DNA of 64,000 bases from Pseudomonadota bacterium. GTDB taxonomy: Bacteria; Pseudomonadota; Gammaproteobacteria; Burkholderiales; Burkholderiaceae_C. A program made the translations under genes and the position numbers. Under the pieces are notes generated by a model, which saw only the letters and a list, made by a program, of their open reading frames with translations, did not search any database and was not told the origin of the DNA. Shown piece after piece: positions 1 to 11,228 of this stretch (position 1 is the stretch's first letter; every line of letters starts with the position of its first letter). The DNA lies in the NCBI GenBank assembly GCA_021783695.1, contig JAJXTO010000009.1:1-64000 (forward strand), given 5' to 3'.

Positions 1-50
1 TTTGCTGGTTGCTGGACAAGACGGAAGAAAAGATGCCTCAAAAGACGCAA

Positions 51-79
51 AAAAGCCCACGGGTTTAGCGTGGGCTTTT
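51..79 (-). terminator. Intrinsic terminator after tRNA-Thr
   Basis: An 11-bp perfect stem (51-61 with 69-79, loop of 7) is followed on the minus strand by a run of six T. It lies about 30 nt beyond the 3' end of the tRNA gene and fits its terminator. Confidence 0.8.
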
Positions 80-110
80 GCAAGTCACTGAGAAAATATT
101 GAGCATTTTT

Positions 111-186
111 TGGTGCCGGTGAAAGGAGTCGAACCCTCGACCTTCGCATTACGAATGCGCTGCTCTACCAACTGAGCTACACCGGC
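111..186 (-). tRNA. tRNA-Thr (anticodon CGT)
   Basis: The 76-nt minus strand folds as a full cloverleaf: acceptor GCCGGTG/CACCGGC, D arm GCTC/GAGC, anticodon loop TTCGTAA giving anticodon CGT (reads ACG, threonine), and a T arm with GGTTCGA. The terminal CCA is encoded (TGG at 111-113). The top anticodon-stem pair is a G-A mismatch. It sits 42 nt downstream of fbp on the same strand, with its own candidate -10 box and terminator. Confidence 0.95.
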
Positions 187-196
187 GAAGCCCGCG

Positions 197-221
197 ATTC
201 TATACCAGGCGGGCGCCTGGT
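197..221 (-). promoter_or_regulatory. tRNA-Thr candidate -10 box and fbp 3' hairpin
   Basis: On the minus strand TATAGAAT (197-204) precedes the tRNA 5' end by about 10 nt and is a plausible -10 element; no good -35 is visible. Immediately upstream a perfect 7-bp palindrome (204-210 with 215-221, loop of 4) lies just after the fbp stop and may be the fbp 3' hairpin. Confidence 0.4.
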
Positions 222-228
222 CTGAGCG

Positions 229-1239
229 TCAGAGGGCTGCGGCGTGGTAGCTCTGCAGCAGTTCGACTTCCTCGCGCGAGCCGAGCATGACGCTGCAGCG
301 TTCGTGCAGGGAGGTCGGGACGATGTCGAGGATGCGCTGGGCTCCTGCTGTGGCCGCGCCGCCGGCCTGCTCGACGAGGAAACTCATCGGGTTGGCTTCG
401 TACAGCAGGCGCAGCTTGCCGGGCTTGCCCGGTTCGCGCTGATCCCAGGGGTAAAGGAACACGCCGCCGCGCATCAGGATGCGGTGCACGTCGGCCACCA
501 TGCTGCCGACCCAGCGCATGTTGAAGTCGCGTCCGCGCGGGCCGTCCTTGCCTTGCAGGCACTCGTCGATATAGCGTTTGACCGGCGGTGCCCAGTGGCG
601 CAAGTTGGACATGTTGATGGAGAACTCGCTGGTGCTGGGCGGAATCTGCAGATCGCTCTGGGTCAGGACAAAACTGCCCTGCTCGCGGTCGAGGGTGAAC
701 ACGGCCACGCCATGCCCCAAGGTGAGCACGAGCTGGGTTTGCGGTCCGTACACGCAATAGCCCGCGGCGACCTGTTTGCTGCCGACCTGCAGAAAGTGCT
801 GTTCTGTGACCTCCGCTGTGTTCTTTGGAATCTGCAGCACGGAAAAGATGGTGCCGATGGTGACGTCCACGTCGATATTGGACGAGCCGTCGAGCGGGTC
901 GAACAGCAGCAGGTATTCGCCGCGCGGATAGTCTTCCGACACGGAGAACACGGTGTCCATTTCTTCCGATGCCATGGCGGCCAGATGTCCGCCCCATTCG
1001 TTGGCGTGGATGAGTACGTCATTGGCGATGACATCGAGTTTTTTCTGCACTTCGCCCTGTACGTTGCCTGTGCCGGCGGAGCCGAGCACATCGCCCAGGG
1101 CGCCTTTGTTCACGGCGATGCTGATGCGTTTGCAGGCGCGCGCGACCACTTCGACGAGCAGACGCAGTTGCGGGGTGATGGTGTCGTGCGCGCGCTCCTG
1201 TTCGACGAGATAGCGGGTGAGGTTGACGGATTGGGTCAT
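229..1239 (-). CDS. fbp: Fructose-1,6-bisphosphatase class I
   Basis: Hydrolyses fructose 1,6-bisphosphate to fructose 6-phosphate in gluconeogenesis, and in the Calvin cycle if the host is autotrophic. The 336-aa product has the class I length and the metal/substrate-binding motif [13 protein letters not shown]. The start was placed at the ATG before [10 protein letters not shown]; the open frame continues upstream but that part overlaps the end of pepN and is low-complexity. It is 31 nt downstream of pepN on the same strand, so co-transcription is likely. Nothing here shows whether it serves carbon fixation. Confidence 0.95.
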   Translation of the reverse strand: MTQSVNLTRYLVEQERAHDTITPQLRLLVEVVARACKRISIAVNKGALGDVLGSAGTGNVQGEVQKKLDVIANDVLIHANEWGGHLAAMASEEMDTVFSVSEDYPRGEYLLLFDPLDGSSNIDVDVTIGTIFSVLQIPKNTAEVTEQHFLQVGSKQVAAGYCVYGPQTQLVLTLGHGVAVFTLDREQGSFVLTQSDLQIPPSTSEFSINMSNLRHWAPPVKRYIDECLQGKDGPRGRDFNMRWVGSMVADVHRILMRGGVFLYPWDQREPGKPGKLRLLYEANPMSFLVEQAGGAATAGAQRILDIVPTSLHERCSVMLGSREEVELLQSYHAAAL

Positions 1240-1270
1240 GGTTGGGGACTCGATCAAAAGGGAGGGCGGT

Positions 1271-3952
1271 TCAATCGGCAAGGGCGCGTTCGATGATTTC
1301 GCGCGTGTCGGCGGAGAGGCTGGCGCTTTGCGCCACGGTGCGCAGCGCCTGCTGGGCCGCGTCGCGGTAAGCGGGGGCGAGCTTGCGCCAGCGGTCGAGG
1401 GCGCGGGCCAGCCGGGCAGCAACCTGCGGGTTGATGGCATCGAGCGCCTGCACCTGTTCGGCCCAGAAGGTGTAGCCGGCGCCGTCTGCGCGGTGGAAGG
1501 CGCCGGGGTTGGCCTGGCAGTAGGCGAACAGCACGCTGCGCGCGCGGTTGGGGTTGTGGATGGAGAAGGCGGGGTGCTGCATCAGCGCGCGCACGCGGTC
1601 GAGTTGGCGGCCGTCGTGGTCTGGGGCGCTGGCTTGCAGCGCGAACCACTTGTCCATGACCAGGGCCTCGTGGGCGAATTGTGCGGCAAAGCGCTGCAGC
1701 GCCGGGGCGGCCAGCTCGGCGCCAACGTGCACCAGTGCCGCCAGTGCGGCGAAGCGGTCGGTCATGTTGTCGGCGTCCTTGACCTGCTGATAGACCCGGC
1801 CCAGCCACTGGGTCTGCCCGAGTGCGCACAGGTAGGACTGCGCCAGATTGCGCAGCGCGCGCCGCCCGGCGCTGGCGAAGTCGGGGCTGTAGCCGCCGAC
1901 GGGGGCGAGGGCGTCGTGCACGGCGTGCCACTCTGCGGCGAGCTGCTGCGCCAGCGCGCCGCGCAGCGCCTGCCGCGCACGGTGGATGTGCGGGGGATCG
2001 ACTTCATCGAGCTGCTCGGCGATATAGGCCTCGCCGGGAGGGGTGAGCAGCAGTTCCTTGAACGCCGGGTCGAGTGCGGGGTCTTGCAGCACGGCGCGCA
2101 GAGCGTCGAGATAGGCCGCGTCCAGGGTGAATTCCCTGGGTTCCACGCCGCGCAGGGAGTTCAGCAGGCGCGCGAGCGCCAGACGCTGCGCCGCCTCCCA
2201 GCGGTTGAAGGGGTCGGCATCATGCGCCAGCAGGTGCAGCAGCTCGGCGTCGGTGTAGGCGTAGTCGAGTATGACCGGCGCGGAGAAGCCACGCAGCAGC
2301 GAGGGTGTGACGGCTTCTGCTGCGATGTGCTCGAAGGTGAAGGTCTGCTCGGCCGCGATGAGCACCAGCACGGTGTCGGTGCCTTTGTCCTGTCCGCCCA
2401 GCCACAGCGGCAGAGAGGCGCCGTCGGGCCCGAGCAGGCCCATGCGCACAGGGATGATCTGCGGCTGCTTGCTGGTCTGGCCCGGGGTGTCGGGCAGGGT
2501 CTGGCGCAGGGAGAGGGTGTAGGTGCGGGCGGCGGCATCCAGGGCGCCGCTGGCGTGCAGGCGCGGGGTGCCGGCCTGGCTGTACCAGCGCTTGAAGGCG
2601 ATGAGATGTTGCGCCAGCGGCGAGCCGGGGTTGGCGTCGGCGATGGCCTGGGCGAAATCGTCGCAGGTCACGGCCTGACCATCGAAGCGCTGGAAGTACA
2701 GGCCCATCCCCTTGCGGAAACCGGCGCGGCCCACCAGAGTCTGCATCATGCGGACCACCTCGGCGCCTTTTTCATAGACGGTGGCGGTGTAGAAGTTGTC
2801 GATCGCCTGGTATTGCTCGGGGCGTACCGGGTGGGCCATCGGGCCGGCGTCTTCGGAGAACTGCGCGGTGCGTAGCACCCGAACGTCCTCGATGCGCTTG
2901 ACTGCACGGGCCGATTCACCGCCGACGGCAGCGGCCAGATCATGGCTGAATTCCTGATCGCGGAAGACGGTGAGACCTTCCTTGAGACTGAGCTGGAACC
3001 AATCGCGGCAGGTGATGCGGTTACCCGTCCAGTTGTGGAAGTACTCGTGGCCGACCACGCTCTCGATGGCATCAAAGTCGGCATCGGTGGCGGTGGCCGG
3101 GTTGGCCAGAACGTACTTGGTGTTGAAAATGTTGAGGCCCTTGTTCTCCATCGCCCCCATGTTGAAGTCGCTCACGGCAACGATCATGAAGCGGTCGAGG
3201 TCGAGACTGAGGCCGAAGCGCTGCTCGTCCCACGCGATCGACTTGATCAGCGACTCCATCGCGTGTTCGGTTTTGTCCAGATCGCCCGCGCGCACATAGA
3301 CCTGCAGCAGATGGGTCTTGCCCGAGGCCGCGCGTACGGTCTGCTCGCGGCACACCAGATTGCCGCCGACCAGGGCGAACAGATAGCAGGGCTTGGGGAA
3401 GGGGTCGTCCCACACCGCCTCATGGCGGCCGCCTTCGAGGTCGGCCTGCGACACCAGATTGCCGTTGGACAGCAGCACCGGGTAGGCGCCCTTGTCGGCG
3501 CGCAGGGTGACGTGAAAGCGGCTCATCACATCCGGGCGGTCGGGCCAGTAGGTGATACGGCGAAAGCCCTCGGCCTCGCACTGGGTGAAGAACGCGCCGC
3601 CCGACATGTAAAGACCGGCCAACTGGGTATTGGCCTGGGGGACGTTGAGGGTCTCGATTTCCAGCGTGAATGCAGCGGGTAACTTGTCGAGCACCAGGGT
3701 GTTGCCGTCCTGGCGGAAGGCGACGAATTCGCCATTCACCTTCAGGGTCAGCAGGGTGATGTCTTCGCCGTCGAGCACCAGCGGGGCGGACTCGGCGGCA
3801 TCTTCCATGCGGCGCACCGCCATACGGCTGTACACGCGGGTCTTGGCGGGGTCGAGATCGAAGCGCAGGTGCACGCTGTCGATGGCGTAGGTCGGCGGGG
3901 TGTAGTCCGCCAGGCGGGTGATGCGGGCGGGTGTTTCGGGTTTGGCAGTCAT
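1271..3952 (-). CDS. pepN: Aminopeptidase N (M1 family)
   Basis: Cytosolic zinc aminopeptidase removing N-terminal residues from peptides. The 893-aa product is close to the 870 aa of E. coli PepN. It carries the substrate-binding GAMENKGLN motif, the zinc site [11 protein letters not shown] (HExxH) and the third ligand Glu in [12 protein letters not shown]. The start is the ATG before [10 protein letters not shown]; an open frame continues upstream antisense-like through prfB and is not used. It lies 29 nt downstream of prfB and 31 nt upstream of fbp, all on the minus strand. Confidence 0.96.
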   Translation of the reverse strand: MTAKPETPARITRLADYTPPTYAIDSVHLRFDLDPAKTRVYSRMAVRRMEDAAESAPLVLDGEDITLLTLKVNGEFVAFRQDGNTLVLDKLPAAFTLEIETLNVPQANTQLAGLYMSGGAFFTQCEAEGFRRITYWPDRPDVMSRFHVTLRADKGAYPVLLSNGNLVSQADLEGGRHEAVWDDPFPKPCYLFALVGGNLVCREQTVRAASGKTHLLQVYVRAGDLDKTEHAMESLIKSIAWDEQRFGLSLDLDRFMIVAVSDFNMGAMENKGLNIFNTKYVLANPATATDADFDAIESVVGHEYFHNWTGNRITCRDWFQLSLKEGLTVFRDQEFSHDLAAAVGGESARAVKRIEDVRVLRTAQFSEDAGPMAHPVRPEQYQAIDNFYTATVYEKGAEVVRMMQTLVGRAGFRKGMGLYFQRFDGQAVTCDDFAQAIADANPGSPLAQHLIAFKRWYSQAGTPRLHASGALDAAARTYTLSLRQTLPDTPGQTSKQPQIIPVRMGLLGPDGASLPLWLGGQDKGTDTVLVLIAAEQTFTFEHIAAEAVTPSLLRGFSAPVILDYAYTDAELLHLLAHDADPFNRWEAAQRLALARLLNSLRGVEPREFTLDAAYLDALRAVLQDPALDPAFKELLLTPPGEAYIAEQLDEVDPPHIHRARQALRGALAQQLAAEWHAVHDALAPVGGYSPDFASAGRRALRNLAQSYLCALGQTQWLGRVYQQVKDADNMTDRFAALAALVHVGAELAAPALQRFAAQFAHEALVMDKWFALQASAPDHDGRQLDRVRALMQHPAFSIHNPNRARSVLFAYCQANPGAFHRADGAGYTFWAEQVQALDAINPQVAARLARALDRWRKLAPAYRDAAQQALRTVAQSASLSADTREIIERALAD

Positions 3953-3981
3953 GGCGGTGCGGAGTTCGCGGGCTGTGAAGA

Positions 3982-5086
3982 TCAGAGGCCGGATTTCAGG
4001 CTGGCGGTGATGAATTCGTCGAGGTCGCCGTCGAGCACCTTCTGGGTGTTGGAAATTTCGACGTTGGTGCGCAGGTCTTTGATGCGGCTCTGGTCGAGCA
4101 CGTAGCTGCGGATCTGGTGGCCCCAGCCCACGTCGCTCTTGGTCGATTCGAGCGTCTGCTGCTCGGCCATGCGCTTGCGCATTTCGTGCTCGTACAGCCG
4201 CGAGCGCAGCATCTGCCACGCCTCGGCGCGGTTCTTGTGCTGCGAGCGGTCGTTCTGGCACTGCACCACGATGCCAGTCGGGATGTGGGTGAGGCGCACT
4301 GCAGAGTCGGTCTTGTTGATGTGCTGGCCACCGGCGCCGCTGGCGCGGAAGGTGTCGGTGCGCACATCGGCCGGGTTGATGTCGATCTCGATGGAGTCGT
4401 CCACCTCGGGATAGACGAACACGCTGGCAAAGCTGGTGTGTCGGCCGCCGGACGAGTCGAATGGGCTTTTGCGCACCAGGCGGTGCACGCCGGTTTCGGT
4501 GCGCAACTGGCCGTAGGCGTAGTCGCCTTCGACCTTGATGGTGGCGCTGCGGATGCCGGCGACGTCGCCCTCGGTCTCTTCCAGCACCTCGACCTTGAAG
4601 CCCTTGCGCTCACAGTAGCGCAGGTACTGGCGCAACAGCATGCTGGCCCAGTCGCAGGCTTCTGTGCCGCCGGCCCCGGCCTGGATGTCGATGAAACAGT
4701 TGCTCGGATCGAGCGGATTGGAGAACATGCGGCGGAACTCCAGCGCCTCGACCTCGGCGGCGGACTGTTCCACATCGGCCTCGATGGCCTCGCAGGTGGC
4801 GTCATCACCTTCCGCGCGCGACATGTCGAAGAGCTCACTGTGGTCTGCGAGTGTGGTGGTGAGTTGCCCCAGGCCGAGCACCACGGTTTCGAGCGACTTG
4901 CGCTCGCGCCCCAGCTCCTGCGCGCGCTTGGGGTCGTTCCAGACCTGCGGGTCTTCGAGCGCCCCCGCGACTTCCATCAGCCGCGCCGACTTGGCATCGA
5001 AGTCAAAGATACCCCCTTAGCGCTTGAACGCGCTGCTGGAGGTCGGCAATTCGGTTGGAGATGGCGTTGAGGCGTTCTGCGTCCAT
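3982..5086 (-). CDS. prfB: Peptide chain release factor 2, made by programmed +1 frameshift
   Basis: Recognises UGA and UAA stop codons and triggers peptide release. Translation starts at ATG 5086 ([10 protein letters not shown]...), runs 27 codons to an in-frame UGA at 5003-5005, and must shift +1 to continue as [12 protein letters not shown] to the stop at 3982. Total is 367 aa, against 365 in E. coli. The anticodon-like SPF motif (KSPFDSSGG) and the catalytic GGQ motif (GAGGQHINK) are intact. The shift site has the full set of elements, so this is regulation and not a pseudogene. It is 29 nt upstream of pepN. Confidence 0.97.
5003..5017 (-). promoter_or_regulatory. prfB programmed +1 frameshift site
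   Basis: The minus strand reads AGGGGG TAT CTT TGA C. This is the canonical RF2 autoregulatory element: an internal Shine-Dalgarno-like AGGGGG three bases before a slippery CTT codon and an in-frame UGA followed by C. When RF2 is scarce, ribosomes pause at UGA and slip +1; when abundant they terminate after 27 residues. Confidence 0.97.
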
Positions 5087-5183
5087 GATGCGTGTGTGAT
5101 GACAAAGGGCGCTATTTTCGCACCCCTTGAGACAAAGTGGCATCGGGCGGCTCGCTGACAGGAAAACGCAGGGGGCTCACAGT

Positions 5184-6305
<1,122 letters not shown>

Positions 6306-6344
6306 GGGTTCAGCCCTGCAGAACGGTTCAAAAACAATGGACAA

Positions 6345-6379
6345 ACGGGAGGGCCGCGAATGGTATGCGGCCCTCCCGT
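6345..6379 (-). terminator. Strong dnaK-dnaJ intercistronic hairpin
   Basis: A perfect 13-bp inverted repeat (6345-6357 with 6367-6379, loop of 9) sits between the dnaK stop and the dnaJ start. On the minus strand it is followed only by a short TTT, so it looks like a partial terminator or mRNA-stability hairpin that could lower dnaJ relative to dnaK. Confidence 0.55.
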
Positions 6380-6406
6380 CGGGAGGCTTCAAAACACAGG
6401 AGGCAA

Positions 6407-8341
<1,935 letters not shown>

Positions 8342-8394
8342 GGAATTTCTCCGTTTGTGCCGCGCCGCCTGGCGCTGATTTCTGACTGTTAACT

Positions 8395-8422
8395 AAATAG
8401 GGAGGTCTGCCGGGAATTCAAG
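8395..8422 (-). promoter_or_regulatory. Sigma32 (heat-shock) promoter of dnaK
   Basis: On the minus strand CTTGAA (8417-8422) is followed after 14 nt by CCCTATTT (8395-8402). This matches the sigma32 consensus CTTGAA-N(13-15)-CCCCATnT with one change. It lies about 55 nt before the dnaK ATG, so dnaK can be transcribed independently of grpE. Confidence 0.8.
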
Positions 8423-8471
8423 CCTGCGCAACAGGCAGACGGATGAGATGCAGGATATGAAGCGGCAGGAT

Positions 8472-9005
8472 TTATTGCGCCACGGTGATGAGCGCGGGGC
8501 GCAGGGTGCGCTCGGCAATGCGGTAGCCCTTCTGCAGCACCGAGACCACCGTGCCTGCCGCCTGCTCGGCGGGTTGCACCGAAATCGCTTGGTGCAGCGC
8601 GGGATCGAACTTATCACCGGCAGCCGGAGCGATTTCCTGAAGACGGTTGCGCTCGAAGGCCGATTTGAGTTGACTCAGGGTGAGTTCCACTCCTTGCTTG
8701 AGCACTTCGGGCTTGCCGCTGGTGTCGGCCAGCGCCGCTTCCAGACTGTCCTTGACGGGCAGCAGGGCTTCGGCAAAGCTCTCTACTGCAAATTTGCGCG
8801 CCTTGGCGGTTTCGTCCTCGGCGCGGCGACGAATGTTTTCCACCTCGGCGCGGGCGCGCAGGAGCTGGTCATTGAGTTTGCTGATTTCGTCCTGCGCCTG
8901 AGCCAGTTCGTCCGCCAGCGCAGGTTCGGGAATCAGATCCTGATGTGGCGCGCCCTGTGCGGCCTGAGGGTCAACGGTCGGGGGTGTTTGGGGATCAGTC
9001 TGCAT
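8472..9005 (-). CDS. grpE: Nucleotide exchange factor GrpE
   Basis: Promotes ADP release from DnaK. The 177-aa product has an acidic N terminus, the long coiled-coil ([16 protein letters not shown]) and the conserved core RRRAEDE...[14 protein letters not shown]. The C-terminal beta domain includes [11 protein letters not shown] and [12 protein letters not shown]. The start is the ATG before QTDPQTPPT; the frame stays open upstream by chance. It is first in the minus-strand order grpE-dnaK-dnaJ. Confidence 0.95.
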   Translation of the reverse strand: MQTDPQTPPTVDPQAAQGAPHQDLIPEPALADELAQAQDEISKLNDQLLRARAEVENIRRRAEDETAKARKFAVESFAEALLPVKDSLEAALADTSGKPEVLKQGVELTLSQLKSAFERNRLQEIAPAAGDKFDPALHQAISVQPAEQAAGTVVSVLQKGYRIAERTLRPALITVAQ

Positions 9006-9040
9006 GGTGCACAACGCCGGGAAAGAAATGACCTTTCCAT

Positions 9041-9068
9041 CGTGGGGGTGGTCCGGGCGGATTTCAAG
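9041..9068 (-). promoter_or_regulatory. Sigma32-like promoter of grpE
   Basis: Minus strand CTTGAA (9063-9068), 14-nt spacer, then CCCCCACG (9041-9048). The -35 is perfect and the -10 is a fair match to CCCCATnT. It ends about 36 nt before the grpE ATG. Confidence 0.65.
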
Positions 9069-9115
9069 AGCGCGCTTGCGGGCTGACGCGCATGCTTCGT
9101 CTGCAAACGCAACAA

Positions 9116-9149
9116 AAAATCCCCCGGAGCGGGGCTGCCGGGGGATTTT
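9116..9149 (-). terminator. Intrinsic terminator of the small secreted protein gene
   Basis: A perfect 12-bp GC-rich stem (9116-9127 with 9138-9149, loop of 10) is followed on the minus strand by six T. It separates the 9200-9394 gene from the grpE promoter. Confidence 0.85.
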
Positions 9150-9199
9150 GACTGGGCGGTGGCAGCACGCGGCTGCCGGACGCACCTGAGTGTCAGGCC

Positions 9200-9394
9200 T
9201 TACTGAGCCTTCTTCTCCACTTTCTTCATTTCCTTGTGCTCGGCCTTCTTGTGGTGGGTGGCCTTGTGGTGCTCTTTTTTCATGACCTTGTGGGCTTCGG
9301 GCTTGGCAGCCTCGGGAGCGGCCGGAGCCGGGGTTTGCGCCATGGCAACGGTGGCGAACAGGGAAGCGAACAGGACGGCAACGATTTTCTTCAT
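9200..9394 (-). CDS. Small secreted Ala/Lys/His-rich protein, function unknown
   Basis: The 64-aa product starts with a clean Sec signal peptide ([19 protein letters not shown], probable cut before QTPAPA). The mature 45 residues consist mostly of Ala, Pro, Glu, Lys and His with KKEHHK and HHKKAEHK clusters, so a very basic, possibly metal-binding periplasmic peptide. Composition resembles acid-shock proteins of the Asr type, but I cannot claim homology. The start is the ATG at 9394; a TTG 15 nt upstream is less likely because it would extend the signal peptide. It is a stand-alone gene with its own terminator. Confidence 0.7.
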   Translation of the reverse strand: MKKIVAVLFASLFATVAMAQTPAPAAPEAAKPEAHKVMKKEHHKATHHKKAEHKEMKKVEKKAQ

Positions 9395-9414
9395 GGAATG
9401 GTCTTTCAAAAAAT

Positions 9415-9435
9415 TTTGGATGGAAACGATCCAAA
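9415..9435. repeat. Inverted repeat in the leader of the small secreted protein
   Basis: TTTGGAT (9415-9421) and ATCCAAA (9429-9435) form a perfect 7-bp inverted repeat with a 7-nt spacer, 20 nt upstream of the ATG at 9394. It could be an operator or a 5' UTR hairpin. Confidence 0.4.
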
Positions 9436-9565
9436 CCGGATCGAGGTCTTAATGCGCACGCGGACGGATCGGTTGACACGACTTCACAGAATTTGCAAAA
9501 CGGCTGGCGCTGCACATCGGATAATGTGCGCTGTCCGCCGTTCCTCCGCGCCGTTGCGCTCTGTC

Positions 9566-10054
9566 ATGTCCGATTTTTCCGTGCTGTTCGTCTGTATGGG
9601 TAATATTTGCCGCTCGCCAACTGCCGAAGGCGTGTTTCGCGCCAAGGTGCGGGAGGCCGGTCTGGAAAACCGGGTTCGGATCGATTCCGCAGGAACGCAT
9701 GCCTTCCACGTCGGCTCGCCGCCAGACCGCCGCAGCCAGCGCCACGCCAGTGAACGGGGCTACGACCTCTCCGATCTGCGTGCCCGTGCCGTGGAGGAGG
9801 CGGATTTTTCGCGTTTCGACCTGCTGCTGGCCATGGACTGGGACAATCTTGCCCTGCTGGAGCAGCAATGCCCGCCGGAGTATGCTTCCCGCTGCCGTCT
9901 GTTTTTGAGCTTCTCGCCGCAGGCGCCGGTGGCCGCTGTGCCCGATCCGTATTACGGCACCGAGCGCGATTTCGAGCGCGTGCTCGATCTGGTGGAGCAG
10001 GCCAGCGCGGGCCTGCTGGCGTTTGTCGAAAAACGACTCCTGCAACGCGCCTGA
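9566..10054 (+). CDS. Low-molecular-weight protein-tyrosine phosphatase
   Basis: Cytosolic phosphatase that dephosphorylates phosphotyrosine in proteins. The 162-aa product has the family signature near its N terminus (LFVCMGNICRSPTAEG, a CX5R loop) and the general-acid Asp in PDPYYG. The start is the ATG before SDFSVLFV. No tyrosine kinase or capsule genes are adjacent, so its substrate is unknown. It ends 1 nt before the convergent DUF482 gene. A GATAAT at 9520-9525 could be its -10 box. Confidence 0.92.
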   Translation: MSDFSVLFVCMGNICRSPTAEGVFRAKVREAGLENRVRIDSAGTHAFHVGSPPDRRSQRHASERGYDLSDLRARAVEEADFSRFDLLLAMDWDNLALLEQQCPPEYASRCRLFLSFSPQAPVAAVPDPYYGTERDFERVLDLVEQASAGLLAFVEKRLLQRA

Positions 10055-10055
10055 G

Positions 10056-11228
10056 CTACTGCGCCTCCCTGAAAGGCAGCCGTTCCTGCAGACTGCGCTG
10101 ATGATCCGCGAGGGCGGCGGATTCGCGTTCCAGATAGTCTTCCACCGCCCGGGCGAATTGCGGCTGTGCAAGCCAGTGGGCGGATTGCGTGGCCACGGGC
10201 TGCAAGCCGCGCGCCATCTTGTGCTCTCCCTGCGCGCCGCCCTCGAAGGTGGTGTAGCCGTGCTCCAGACACCAGGCGATGGGCTGGTAGTAGCAGGCGT
10301 CGAAATGCAGCGACGGGATCTGCTCGACCGCGCCCCAGTAGCGTCCGTAGGCAATGCGGGTTTGCGGATCGAGAAGCACGAGCGAACTGGCGACGGGCTT
10401 GCCATCGCGCTCCGCCTTGAATAACAGGCAATGCGCCGGCATCTCCTTGCCGATGGTCTGGAAAAACGCGGGATTCAGATACGGTGTCGAGCCGTGCAGC
10501 GCGTAGGTCGTGTCATAGCAGCGGGTGAAGAACGCCCAGTCCGCCGCGGTGATTTCCGTGCCATGCAGCATGCGGAAACCCACACCGGCATCACGCACCT
10601 GGCGCTGTTCCTGGCGGATTTTTTTGCGTTTGTCATGCCGCAGGCTGGCGAGAAACGCGGCGAAGTCCGGCCAGGGCGCGGCGCCTTCGATCGGCGGGTT
10701 GCGCCAGTGGAACTGGATGGTCGTGCGTGGCAGCAGTCTGAGCGCATCGGCCCATTGCGCCTCCTGCGGATCGAGAAACAGCGCATGGAAGGAGCTGAAG
10801 CCGCTGCGTTTGGCGACGGCCAGAATGCTGCGCAGCAGGGCCATGCGCGCGGTCGCATCACGGCCCAACAGCTTGGCGCCTCCAACTGGAGTGAAAGGCA
10901 CGGCGAGCAGCAGCTTGGGGTAGTAAGGCAGGCCGTGCTCTTCATAGGCGCGCGCCCAGGCCCAATCGAACACATATTCGCCATAGGAGTGCGATTTCAC
11001 ATAGAGCGCGCAGGCCGCGGCGAGTTGTCCGCCGCGGTCACGCAGCGCCAGCACCACAGGTTGCCAGCCGGTCCCGGCGCCAACGCAGCCGCCGCGCTCC
11101 AGCGCGCTCAGCCAGGCGTGGCGCTGGAATGGCGTGGTGCCCGGGGTGGCCTGCGCCAGTCCGTCCCATTCCGCGGCGGACAGTGCGCCCACCCTATCGA
11201 GCAACTCGGTGCGAAAATCCTCATCCAT
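10056..11228 (-). CDS. DUF482 / COG3146-type GNAT-fold protein
   Basis: The 390-aa product matches the DUF482 family, sometimes called peptidogalycan biosynthesis or FemAB-like acyltransferases. Supporting segments are GGCVGAGTGWQP, ALYVKSHSYGEYVFDWAWA, HGSTPYLNPAFF, YWGAVEQIPSLHFDACYYQ and FEGGAQGEHKMARG. Substrate and reaction are unknown. The start at ATG 11228 gives DEDFRTELLDRVGALSAAEWDGL, the expected N terminus; the ATG two codons upstream is equally possible. The start codon overlaps that of nadE on the opposite strand, so each promoter must lie inside the other gene. Confidence 0.85.
   Translation of the reverse strand: MDEDFRTELLDRVGALSAAEWDGLAQATPGTTPFQRHAWLSALERGGCVGAGTGWQPVVLALRDRGGQLAAACALYVKSHSYGEYVFDWAWARAYEEHGLPYYPKLLLAVPFTPVGGAKLLGRDATARMALLRSILAVAKRSGFSSFHALFLDPQEAQWADALRLLPRTTIQFHWRNPPIEGAAPWPDFAAFLASLRHDKRKKIRQEQRQVRDAGVGFRMLHGTEITAADWAFFTRCYDTTYALHGSTPYLNPAFFQTIGKEMPAHCLLFKAERDGKPVASSLVLLDPQTRIAYGRYWGAVEQIPSLHFDACYYQPIAWCLEHGYTTFEGGAQGEHKMARGLQPVATQSAHWLAQPQFARAVEDYLERESAALADHQRSLQERLPFREAQ

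Noticed and set aside
1217..2875. 552-codon plus-strand frame opposite pepN
   Set aside because: It is antisense to a clear M1 peptidase, with Gly/Val/Arg/Gln-rich nonsense sequence and no recognisable domain.
3982..5086. prfB as a frameshifted pseudogene or a selenoprotein UGA
   Set aside because: The shift elements match the RF2 programmed site exactly and no SECIS-type hairpin context is needed to explain the UGA.
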